Shown piece by piece: positions 5,676 to 13,974 of a stretch of DNA of 18,530 nucleotides. Both the position numbers and the translations under genes were made by a program. The DNA comes from Fidelibacterota bacterium 46_43 (GTDB lineage: Bacteria > Fidelibacterota > Fidelibacteria > Fidelibacterales > Fidelibacteraceae). Numbering within the stretch: the stretch's first letter is position 1; every line of letters starts with the position of its first letter. Under the pieces are notes generated by a model that saw only the letters and a program-made list of their open reading frames with translations, had not been told where the DNA came from and did not search any database. The stretch is from positions 1-18,530 of the forward strand of contig LGGY01000143.1 in assembly GCA_001509335.1 (NCBI GenBank). The letters are read 5' to 3'.

Positions 5676-8600
5676 CTATTCTTCCTGGGGAAAGGTGATG
5701 GTGAACACAGTGCCCCGGGATTTTTTCGATTCAACCTGAAGAGATCCCTTGATTTGCTCTGTCAATAACTCAACCAGGTGAAAACCAAGGGTATCACTCT
5801 TTTTTGAATCAAATCCTTTGGGCAGGCCAACACCGTTATCTTTAACTTTTATCTGAACAGTTTCAGAATCCGGGGCAAAGACTTTCAGGTGAATTTCGCC
5901 TGTTTCCCTCCCTTGAAAAGCATACTTCAGGGCGTTGGATATGAGTTCATTGAGGATGAGTCCACAGGAAACGGCTGTGTTGATGTTTAAGGCAATATTC
6001 TCCACATCGCTTTTTACATGGATCCGGGCTCCGTGAGAATAGGTGGACACCAGGTGGTGGGCCAGGCCTGCCAGATAGGATTCCATATCCACTGCTTCAA
6101 AATTCTTCGTGTCATACAGCTTTTTATGGACCAATGCCATAGCCAATACCCGGTTGGTGCTGTTCTGAAAAGCCTCGATAGCATCTTCTTTTGTCTTTAT
6201 TTTACGAGCCTGGAGTTTTAAAAGACTGGAAATGACATTCAGGTTGTTTTTAACACGGTGATGTATTTCCTGCAGTAGAATTTCCTTTTCCTGCAAATTT
6301 TTCAGGATTTGTTGTTCAGAAACCCTTCGTTTTTCTTCCAGTTCGATTTTATACAGGGCAAATCCGATATCCTCTGCCATTTCGATAAAGAGATTTTGTT
6401 CTTCTTTCAAATCAGCAAATTCAGGAGGAACGCCCACTGTCAATATACCGTACAGCTTGTCCTGGTAGTTCAAAGGAGCTGAATAAACGTCACAATCAGG
6501 GGCTTTATCTGAATATTCACACTGGCTGCAGGCAATATCTAATCTATGATAAACATGAAGGGATTGTGAGCTGATGACATCTGTGATACAAGCAGGCAGG
6601 TTGTCGTTATTAAATTGATCGAAATACTTTTTAAATCCGCAGATATCCTTGGCGGAGGTTTTTGTAATGTGAAGCTCTTTTTCGTTATCTATAATGGTAA
6701 TCCAGGCATCCTGATACCCAAGGGTTTCAGTCAGATTTTTACAGGCTTTTTCAATCAACGCATCGCGATCCGTTTCTTTCACAATCAATTGGTTGACATT
6801 CCGGATTCCCAACAGGACCTGTTTGGCGTGTGTTTCCCGGGCTTGTGCCTGTTTCCACTCATACCAAAGACCGATGGCATCGGCCACACTATGGATCAGA
6901 TCCTGCTCCTCGGGGATGATGAAGGGTTTATTTTCCGTATAAAAAACCAGGAGGCGCCCCAACACTTCACCCCGGGCTTTGATGAGAGACTGTAAATTTT
7001 TATCCAAATCCAAATTCGTCGATCCGTTGCGGTAAATGCGACCCTCCAGTTCAATAACCGGAAAAGCAGAATCCGGAAATTGCATGGCTCCCTTCACATG
7101 ACGGATCACTCTTTTGCAAAATTCTTTTTCCGGGAGATTCTGAAGTGTCTCTTTACGGACCAGGGATATACAGGCCAGTTCCTTAAGTCTTCCCCTTAAC
7201 TGTCCTTCCATTTTCTTTTTGTCTGTGATGTCTCTTGCCACACCATAGAGTATCTTTTCTTCAGGGTATGGAAAGGAATTCCAGGCAAGCCATTTGATGG
7301 TGCCGTCTTTGCAAAGAAAGCGGTTTTCAAACTGGTAAATTTCCTGTCCGTCGATGAGTACAGAATGTACATTTTCCATTGAACCTTTGTCTTCGGGATG
7401 TACAAATTCAATCCAGGGTTTGGAGAGCAGTTCTTCTTCGCTCCATCCCAATACCCGGGTCCATGAAGGGTTCAGGACTTTGAAATATCCGTCAAAACCT
7501 GCAATGCACAACATGTCCAATGCGTAGTTGAAAATACGGTCACTGTTGTGGAGTTGTTCATCAGCCTTCTTCCGTTCTGTAATATCCCTGGCATTGCCCT
7601 GAATCCCGATGGGATTTCCCTGATTATCCAAAAGTAGGCTTGTGCTGATTTCCACAGGCAAATGTGTTTTATTCCTGTGGATTAATTCCGTTTCGAATGT
7701 TTGTCCATTATTTTCCGGCAGGGCTTCCAGTGCTTTTTGAAACACGGCAGTGACTGCATCAAATTGGCCTTTAGAACAAAATTCCTGGATATTCCGGCCT
7801 ATCATGTCCACCGGTTCATATCCCAGCATCTGCCTGGCTGCCGGACTTATGTATTGGAAATTGTAATTCATGTCCATCAGCCAGATCATATCTACAGAAT
7901 TATCTGTCAGTAAACGGTACTTTTCTTCCCGTTCCTGAAGCTCCAGGGTCCGTTGATCTACCAGTTTTACCAGACGATTTTCCCGGTTCCTCAAATAGGC
8001 GACAAAAAGTGCCAACATCAGGGTGAGAATCAGGCCGGCAGCAAAGGTTAACCGGGTTGTTCTCAATGGGAAACTACTGTAAAAAGCCTGGGTAGGATGG
8101 GTGACCAGTGCCAGGGAACGCCCGAACATGAACAGGGGATAGCTGTTGGAATGTTTGAATCCCTGAAGGGTTTCTTTTTCTACAAATGTGGCACGTGGAG
8201 CCTGCTTGTTTTGCCCGTACGAAGAAATAATCCGCTGCCCCTCTTTATCCTCCAAATCCACCAGGTAGATGCAGATCAGAGAGTCCACACCCAATGAAGA
8301 GGTCGTAATGCTGCGATGCAAAATTGTGGGAAGGTGTAGGGCTGTGAGGGCAATACCCATGAGATCACAAGAGAAGTGATTTTCATATTCTTTATAGGCA
8401 TGCCGGAAAGCCGGTTTCATGATGTACATTATGTTTGAAGAGGGATTTCCCCGGTATTCCGGGAGTATGCCTGTGGCTGTGATCCTATTTGTTATGAGGA
8501 GTTCATTCAGTGTTTCCCTGAGATTGGGATCCGAAGCAATATCAAACCCGATCAGTCCTGCGTGGAGTGTGAGAGGAGCTATCTGACGGACAGGATAATA

Positions 8601-9692
8601 AAAATTCCGGGGTGTAACCGGGATGGAAGATCCTTCGTCAGTCTTCTCCCAGACTTTAAAAGGCCTTTTCTTTTCCTTACTTATCTGGTATTCGTAGGAT
8701 TCGAGATCTGCCTGGTCAATATAATCCACCCAACTGTAAAACCAGGCATGAGAAGTATTTGTGATAGGTTCTACAAACCGTAAGAATTCCGTGTCGTTTA
8801 CATAATCGCTGTTTTCATGAAAACTCACAAGACGGTCCAGATTGTTCCCAATCGTTTCAAAGGAACGGGTTACATCCTCTGAAATGGAAGAGCAAAATTG
8901 CATGAAAATCTCGTTTCGCTCCAGGTGTTCATAATTATAGACCATGAATGTGAGGGTCAGTGTCATCAGCAATCCCAGAACAACCGTGATGATGATTTCA
9001 AGATGCTGAAGGATTGATTCCTGCCGTTTACGCCAGGCAAGATTGATCAAAGCTCCGCTTAGTAAAATGACCACGATCAAGGCAGACATTATCAAAACAG
9101 TGCGTTGGGTAAGCCATAGCAGATTGCTGTAGGTGTCGTATAAAATATCAATGCCTACAAGCATGGTGACAGAGCCTGTGGCAGGATCATACACGGGAGA
9201 CAGGGCTGTTATGACCTGGTTTTCTGAATTCCCCAGGGGGCCAAGGACAACCGTTTCACCATGATGAAGTCGTGTGTGATTTTCCGGATCCAGTTTTTTT
9301 TCAGAAAGAAATTGTGATAATTCTCTGGAAGAAAAAGGCTTGGGGAATGTGTTGGGTCCCATTTCCAATATATTGCCCTTTAAGGCGAGGGTATAAATAC
9401 CCCTATTATCGACCAATTTCCCATAATGTTTTAGCTGGTTTTCCACTCGATGATATGCAAGAGAGACACTATCGGAGGGTGTAAAGTTCAGTTGTTGAAT
9501 GAGTTCTCTATCCAGAGAATTTGCTAGCCCCTGAGCCTGATAAGTGAGTTTTTGACGGATATAATCCTCTGTAACGTGCCCCTGCCACAAAGTACCAAAG
9601 ATTCCCAGACCAACCGCAATGAGAAGAATTACAAAAGTAAAAAGGATGATTTTATATTCTTTCCAATATTGTTGAAAATTGAGCTGCATCAT
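5676..9692 (-). CDS. large membrane-bound multi-sensor histidine kinase (CHASE-like, PAS-PAS, GAF-GAF, HisKA_2)
   Basis: This 1338-residue protein reads as follows. TM1 spans about 14-34, then a first extracytoplasmic sensor 38-196, TM2 197-217 and TM3 233-252. A second, CHASE-like extracytoplasmic sensor covers about 253-547 (it contains AWFYSWVDYI and LIGFDIASDP), followed by TM4 548-567 and a short coiled coil. PAS1 spans about 590-708 and ends ARDITERKK. PAS2 spans about 715-828 and ends ARDITDKKK. GAF1 spans about 835-950 and GAF2 about 960-1115. The HisKA_2 dimerisation region has EIHHRVKNNLNVISSLL with probable phospho-His1145. The HATPase domain has N box LNELISNALKYAF, G1 KDNGVGLP and G2 TLGFHL. 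GAF2 carries a cysteine cluster (Cys1035, 1055, 1058, 1067). No response regulator is adjacent. Ligands are unknown. The start MMQLN follows AGAAAG; either Met could serve. It is divergent from the acylase gene. Confidence 0.93.
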   Translation of the reverse strand: MMQLNFQQYWKEYKIILFTFVILLIAVGLGIFGTLWQGHVTEDYIRQKLTYQAQGLANSLDRELIQQLNFTPSDSVSLAYHRVENQLKHYGKLVDNRGIYTLALKGNILEMGPNTFPKPFSSRELSQFLSEKKLDPENHTRLHHGETVVLGPLGNSENQVITALSPVYDPATGSVTMLVGIDILYDTYSNLLWLTQRTVLIMSALIVVILLSGALINLAWRKRQESILQHLEIIITVVLGLLMTLTLTFMVYNYEHLERNEIFMQFCSSISEDVTRSFETIGNNLDRLVSFHENSDYVNDTEFLRFVEPITNTSHAWFYSWVDYIDQADLESYEYQISKEKKRPFKVWEKTDEGSSIPVTPRNFYYPVRQIAPLTLHAGLIGFDIASDPNLRETLNELLITNRITATGILPEYRGNPSSNIMYIMKPAFRHAYKEYENHFSCDLMGIALTALHLPTILHRSITTSSLGVDSLICIYLVDLEDKEGQRIISSYGQNKQAPRATFVEKETLQGFKHSNSYPLFMFGRSLALVTHPTQAFYSSFPLRTTRLTFAAGLILTLMLALFVAYLRNRENRLVKLVDQRTLELQEREEKYRLLTDNSVDMIWLMDMNYNFQYISPAARQMLGYEPVDMIGRNIQEFCSKGQFDAVTAVFQKALEALPENNGQTFETELIHRNKTHLPVEISTSLLLDNQGNPIGIQGNARDITERKKADEQLHNSDRIFNYALDMLCIAGFDGYFKVLNPSWTRVLGWSEEELLSKPWIEFVHPEDKGSMENVHSVLIDGQEIYQFENRFLCKDGTIKWLAWNSFPYPEEKILYGVARDITDKKKMEGQLRGRLKELACISLVRKETLQNLPEKEFCKRVIRHVKGAMQFPDSAFPVIELEGRIYRNGSTNLDLDKNLQSLIKARGEVLGRLLVFYTENKPFIIPEEQDLIHSVADAIGLWYEWKQAQARETHAKQVLLGIRNVNQLIVKETDRDALIEKACKNLTETLGYQDAWITIIDNEKELHITKTSAKDICGFKKYFDQFNNDNLPACITDVISSQSLHVYHRLDIACSQCEYSDKAPDCDVYSAPLNYQDKLYGILTVGVPPEFADLKEEQNLFIEMAEDIGFALYKIELEEKRRVSEQQILKNLQEKEILLQEIHHRVKNNLNVISSLLKLQARKIKTKEDAIEAFQNSTNRVLAMALVHKKLYDTKNFEAVDMESYLAGLAHHLVSTYSHGARIHVKSDVENIALNINTAVSCGLILNELISNALKYAFQGRETGEIHLKVFAPDSETVQIKVKDNGVGLPKGFDSKKSDTLGFHLVELLTEQIKGSLQVESKKSRGTVFTITFPQEE

Positions 9693-9806
9693 CTTTCTGG
9701 ATGTTTATTATTTTTTACGTTTTTCATACAGACAGGCATTCAATCGTTATTTTTCCGATAGCTTACATGAAATACGAGAGGAAGTAGCATGTGTGATAAT
9801 ATTTAT

Positions 9807-9826
9807 TTTCTAAAACAATTTAGAAA
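9807..9826. promoter_or_regulatory. 8-bp perfect dyad in kinase/acylase divergent region
   Basis: TTTCTAAA at 9807-9814 and TTTAGAAA at 9819-9826 form a perfect inverted repeat around ACAA. It lies about 115 bases upstream of the kinase start and about 140 bases upstream of the acylase start. It has the size of a dimeric repressor operator; it is not followed by a T run, so it is not a terminator. The AT-rich context makes chance possible. Confidence 0.35.
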
Positions 9827-9882
9827 GGTGTTAATACGGAATCAAATAAATTATAGTTATGCTTTCCGGGGCCTTGTGACAG

Positions 9883-9939
9883 AATGAATGAACATATCTT
9901 GACTTCAGGGATAAAAAAGTATAAACTTATTCATTCATT
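9883..9939 (+). promoter_or_regulatory. candidate promoter of acylase gene flanked by 10-bp inverted repeat
   Basis: TTGACT (9899-9904) and TATAAA (9920-9925) form a possible sigma70-type promoter, although the 15-base spacer is short. The element is bracketed by AATGAATGAA (9883-9892) and its exact reverse complement TTCATTCATT (9930-9939). The repeat is made of a simple tetranucleotide, so its meaning is uncertain. Confidence 0.35.
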
Positions 9940-9963
9940 TTCAATCAGCAGATGGAGGGAATC

Positions 9964-12378
9964 ATGCGACTGAAACATAAGGTGGTTTGGATTGTATTTG
10001 TTTTAGTGTTTATTATAGTTGTGACCGGGGTTCTTTATCTGAACCGGCTGAAAAAGCAGTCTTTGCCGACGTTAGAGGGTGAATTAGTCCTGACAGGACT
10101 TGTAAATCCTGTCACAGTATACCGGGATGAATGGGGAGTCCCCACATTGGTAGCCCAAAGTGAAGAGGATATATACCGGGCAGTCGGCTATGTGATGGCC
10201 TCAGACCGTTTATGGCAGATGGATTTGCTCCGGAGGGTCACGCAGGGGCGATTGTCGGAAATTTTCGGAAAGGATTTGGTGGAGACGGATCTGTTGATGC
10301 GGACCCTCAGGATGACTGAGAAGAGCCTGAAAATTCTTGATAGCACGAAAAACCCTGATATTCTCACAGCTTTGGAAGCCTTTTCCGCCGGAGTAAATAT
10401 TTATATTGAAACACATCGGGATAAACTCCCGCCTGAATTTGTCATCCTGGGATATGAACCGGAACCCTGGAAACCAGTCCATTCCGCCAATCTCATAGGG
10501 TATATGGCCTGGGATCTGACCATGCCCTTTTCAGCGGAAATTATTCTTTATAAAATCAGACAAAAACTGGGAGAAGATTATTTCAATGAGTTAATCCCGA
10601 ATATCGCCGGTCAACATGCGGTTGTTCATGAGGAGTTTTCCGGTGCTGATTTGCCGGATATTGGTGCAGTATTTCAGAAGGCTACTCAGAAGCTTGAGCA
10701 ATTGGGAGCCGTTGTGTTTCAGGGAAGCAATAATTGGGTTGCAGGACCGGAAAAAAGTGAAAGTGGTGCTCCCCTCTTTGCCAATGATATGCATTTAGGA
10801 CTCTCCTCGCCTGGGATCTGGTATCCCATGCACCAGGTTGTTCCGGGGAGTCTTCATGTCAGCGGCGTGGTTCTTCCGGGGCAACCCTTCGTCATTGCCG
10901 GCCACAATGAGCGCATCGCCTGGGGAATGACCAATGTAATGGTGGATGATATGGATTTTTATCTGGAAAAAGTCTCGAATGACAATCCGGGTTTTTATGA
11001 ATACCAGGGGGAATGGAAGGCTTTTGAAATCCAAAAGGAAACCATTCCTGTCAAAGGGGAAAAACCAGTTGAAAAAACAGTTCTTTTTACCCATCACGGC
11101 CCCGTGATCAGTGATTTCAAAGGGACAGGTAGAGATGTGATTACCATGAGATGGCTTGGATATGACATGAGCCGGGAACTGGAAGGGGTGTACGCTTTAA
11201 ACAGGGCTAATAACTGGCATGATTTTCGGGAAGCGGCAAAGGGCTTTATTGCCGTCAGTCAGAATATTGCCTATGCCGATGTGGATGGGAATATTGGCCT
11301 CCAGACCTGTGCCGGCATTCCGATGCGGAAAAAAGGGGACGGACTCATGGTTGTGCCGGGATGGACCGGCGAGTATGAATGGGAAGGGATCGTTCCTTTC
11401 GAAGAACGGCCTTACAGTTTGAATCCTTCAAATGGAACCGTATCATCTGCAAATAATAAAACGACGAATGAAACATATCCTTATCACATCAGTTACTGGT
11501 ACGCTCTGCATTACCGGATAGACCGGATCCGGGAGATGCTGACCAGCAAAGAGAAACTCACCCCCCGGGATTTTATGCGTATGCATACGGATTATAAATC
11601 TGCCATGGTGAAGGATTTACTTCCCGGCTTATTGCAGGTTATCCATGACCACCGGGAAGAACTGAGTCCGGCAGAAGCCGCTGCCCTGAACCTTTTGAGA
11701 ACCTGGTCCGGGTCCATGGAAGCCCATGAAGCCGCACCGGCTATATTTGATCATTTCTACGTGACACTTGTCCGGAACCTTTTCCTGGATGAAATGGGTG
11801 ATTCATTGTTTACGGAATACACACGGAGTTCCTACCTTTCACGCTATGCTGTAGACAAAATCTGGAAAAATCATGGCGGGATCTGGGTAGATGATATTGA
11901 AACGAAAGAAATCGAAGAATCTTTAGAGGATATGATCTGGATGACATTTCAGGATGTGGTCGCCGATCTGGAAAAAAAACTGGGAAAGAACCCTGATTCC
12001 TGGATATGGGGAGAGCTGCACACCCTGACCCTTAGCCACCCCCTGGGATCGGTGAAAATGCTGGATAGGGTTTTTCATTTGAACCGGGGACCTTATCCGG
12101 CTCCGGGCAGTTTTCATACCGTGTGTCCCTATGCCTATAGTCTCGCAAACCCCTATCACGTAAACCATGGCGCTTCACAACGGCATATTTACAATCTTGC
12201 CGATTGGGATAAAAGTTATGTCATACTCCCAACAGGCATTTCAGGAAATCCTGCAAGTCCCTTCTATCTCGATCAGACGGAAATGTATCTGAAGGGTGAT
12301 TACAGACAGGATTTCTTTTCGGTGAATAAAGTGAAAGAGTCTGCAAAATATGTCCTGACGCTCCAAAACAGCCGGTAA
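9964..12378 (+). CDS. penicillin acylase family Ntn hydrolase (peptidase family S45)
   Basis: These enzymes cleave amide bonds of acylated substrates (beta-lactams, acyl-homoserine lactones, others) after self-cleavage into alpha and beta chains. The protein has 804 residues. A basic start and hydrophobic segment at 8-26 give a Sec signal or membrane anchor, placing the enzyme in the periplasm. The autocleavage site is Gly254-Ser255 in GSNNWV; Ser255 becomes the beta-chain nucleophile. His277 falls at beta-23, the residue seen in acyl-homoserine-lactone acylases, where penicillin G acylases have Gln. Asn497/Asn498 in SSANN match the oxyanion Asn of the family. The ATG at 9964 is preferred because GGAGGG stands just before it; the ATG at 9952 overlaps that site. 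Substrate cannot be assigned from sequence. It is divergent from the sensor kinase and convergent with tldE. Confidence 0.93.
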   Translation: MRLKHKVVWIVFVLVFIIVVTGVLYLNRLKKQSLPTLEGELVLTGLVNPVTVYRDEWGVPTLVAQSEEDIYRAVGYVMASDRLWQMDLLRRVTQGRLSEIFGKDLVETDLLMRTLRMTEKSLKILDSTKNPDILTALEAFSAGVNIYIETHRDKLPPEFVILGYEPEPWKPVHSANLIGYMAWDLTMPFSAEIILYKIRQKLGEDYFNELIPNIAGQHAVVHEEFSGADLPDIGAVFQKATQKLEQLGAVVFQGSNNWVAGPEKSESGAPLFANDMHLGLSSPGIWYPMHQVVPGSLHVSGVVLPGQPFVIAGHNERIAWGMTNVMVDDMDFYLEKVSNDNPGFYEYQGEWKAFEIQKETIPVKGEKPVEKTVLFTHHGPVISDFKGTGRDVITMRWLGYDMSRELEGVYALNRANNWHDFREAAKGFIAVSQNIAYADVDGNIGLQTCAGIPMRKKGDGLMVVPGWTGEYEWEGIVPFEERPYSLNPSNGTVSSANNKTTNETYPYHISYWYALHYRIDRIREMLTSKEKLTPRDFMRMHTDYKSAMVKDLLPGLLQVIHDHREELSPAEAAALNLLRTWSGSMEAHEAAPAIFDHFYVTLVRNLFLDEMGDSLFTEYTRSSYLSRYAVDKIWKNHGGIWVDDIETKEIEESLEDMIWMTFQDVVADLEKKLGKNPDSWIWGELHTLTLSHPLGSVKMLDRVFHLNRGPYPAPGSFHTVCPYAYSLANPYHVNHGASQRHIYNLADWDKSYVILPTGISGNPASPFYLDQTEMYLKGDYRQDFFSVNKVKESAKYVLTLQNSR

Positions 12379-12637
12379 CAGACATGTTGTCAGTGGGCAG
12401 TTTTATTAATATTCCTGCAGGGGATCCGGGTCAAAGTATTTTATTAAAGCGATGGCTTAATATATGAAAATTCCTATTTCTAAAGATCCCCGGGGATAAA
12501 ATACACCGCCAACGACAAGAAAGCAAGTTTATAATATTTTTAATATATTAAGACCGTTTTGACATCTCATAAATCACTTCAGTTGAATTTATTGATTAAT
12601 TCATTATTATTATGGTGAACGCCCAACCTTTTTTTCT
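12379..12637. other. convergent intergenic region with a 12-bp palindrome, no terminator found
   Basis: This 259-bp gap separates the ends of the acylase and tldE genes. I see no hairpin with a T run for either gene. The only sharp feature is the perfect palindrome ATCCCCGGGGAT at 12486-12497. The rest is AT-rich, with runs such as ATAATATTTTTAATATATTAA near 12530. Confidence 0.4.
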
Positions 12638-13966
12638 TTATTTTCCGGCAAAATTCACATTTTTAAACACCAGTGTGGGCATCCGGAAACTGGAGAAGAT
12701 GTAGGGGTCATTACCTACGGCATGTAATGATTTCATCAATTCCAGATAGTTCCCTGAAATATTCATTTCTGTGACCGGGCGGACCAGTTTTCCGTCCCGG
12801 ATTTCGTGTCCCATAACCCCATAACTGAAATCACCGGTATTTGAGTTTGAATTTCCCCCAATAAACTGGGTGACGTAAATTCCTTCAGATACGTTTTTGA
12901 TCAGTTCTTCAGGTGATAGTGAACCGGGATTGAGGATCAGGTTTGAAAAGCTTCCCGAAGTGGGATCCATCCCCAGTTTATTCCCATAGTAAGAATCTAT
13001 AAAATAGTTTTTCAGGATCCCTTTGTCAAAAAGAGTCCTCTTTTGTGCCCGGATTCCTTCTTCATCAAAATAACGGCTCCCAAGCCCCCGGGGAATAAAG
13101 GGATCATTCCGAAGGGTGAGCAGGTCTGATCCAACCTGATGGTCCATCATGCCGTCGAGGAAAGAACGTTTCTGATACAGGGATTTTCCGGTAAGGGCTC
13201 CGATGATGGGATAGAGCAGGCGCGCAACGGCTGTGTTTTCCACAATCATGGTTTTAATGCCAGAAGTGATTTTTTCAGCCCCCAGTTTTTGTTCAACCCT
13301 TTTTACGGCCTCAGCGGCGATTTCTTCCGGATCCCATAAATCATCAAAATGCCGGGCATTGACGGATTTCCAGTCTTCCGGTTTCCGGCCTCCCGGTTCA
13401 TTCATGCTAACTTCTACACTCATGCCCACATAGGTTTTTTCCTCTGTTCCTGAAAAACCGTTGGAAGCCCTTCCATAGACATGACTATGTCCGTTCCAGA
13501 ATTCACCGGTTACAGATATCAATTGGCTGTTTTTTGCATAGGCACTTTGGACCAGTCGATTCAGAAGTTTCTTTTTTCTTTCAATCGTCATGGAAGATAG
13601 TGTCGGATCCACCAAATCCAGATCTACTTCTGGCATCGATACCGGATACAACGCCGGATCGGGCAGTCTTCGCGCTTCATCCTTTTCAAGATATGAGGTC
13701 ATGGAAACAGCCTTGTCCAGAAAAGATTCCAATCGGTCCTGATTCAAATCGTTGGTGGAATGGTATGAATACCGGTTGTCTTTGAAAATTTCAACCCGAA
13801 GGGAGGACTGGATGGATTCTTCCATTTTTTCAATGGAATCATTCCGTTGACTCATACTGAATCCTGAATTTACATTAAGGACTGAGCGGATGGCATCAGC
13901 TCCGAGCTTCAGTGCTTTTTGCTCCACCCATTTTAACATATTTTCATAATTTTTTTGTGATTGCAT
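12638..13966 (-). CDS. tldE: TldE/PmbA-type metalloprotease partner protein
   Basis: This is the non-catalytic half of the TldD-TldE protease, which trims unfolded or modified peptides such as pro-microcin B17 and the CcdA antitoxin in Escherichia coli. The 442-residue protein has the family N-terminal domain (SFE/GFSMSQRNDSIEKMEES type strand) and the C-terminal domain with ALTGKSLYQKRSFLDG, GMDPTSGSFSNLILNPG, TQFIGGNSNSNTGDFSYGVMGHEI and FRMPTLVFKNVNFAG. The HExxxH motif of TldD is absent, as expected for TldE. No signal peptide is present. I use the ATG at 13966, since GAGGT lies at the right distance and overlaps the tldD stop at 13975-13977; the upstream TTG at 13978 is less likely. Tight spacing implies translational coupling with tldD. 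Confidence 0.93.
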   Translation of the reverse strand: MQSQKNYENMLKWVEQKALKLGADAIRSVLNVNSGFSMSQRNDSIEKMEESIQSSLRVEIFKDNRYSYHSTNDLNQDRLESFLDKAVSMTSYLEKDEARRLPDPALYPVSMPEVDLDLVDPTLSSMTIERKKKLLNRLVQSAYAKNSQLISVTGEFWNGHSHVYGRASNGFSGTEEKTYVGMSVEVSMNEPGGRKPEDWKSVNARHFDDLWDPEEIAAEAVKRVEQKLGAEKITSGIKTMIVENTAVARLLYPIIGALTGKSLYQKRSFLDGMMDHQVGSDLLTLRNDPFIPRGLGSRYFDEEGIRAQKRTLFDKGILKNYFIDSYYGNKLGMDPTSGSFSNLILNPGSLSPEELIKNVSEGIYVTQFIGGNSNSNTGDFSYGVMGHEIRDGKLVRPVTEMNISGNYLELMKSLHAVGNDPYIFSSFRMPTLVFKNVNFAGK

Positions 13967-13974
13967 GATAGACC

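Noticed and set aside
5570..5734. N-terminal 55 residues of the frame containing the kinase remnant
   Set aside because: This part overlaps the end of the large kinase gene in another frame and looks like random translation; the signal-like and sensor segments begin only near 5569.
9952..9963. Upstream ATG start for the acylase (MEGI)
   Set aside because: This ATG overlaps the GGAGGG ribosome binding site of the ATG at 9964, which is followed by a normal signal sequence.
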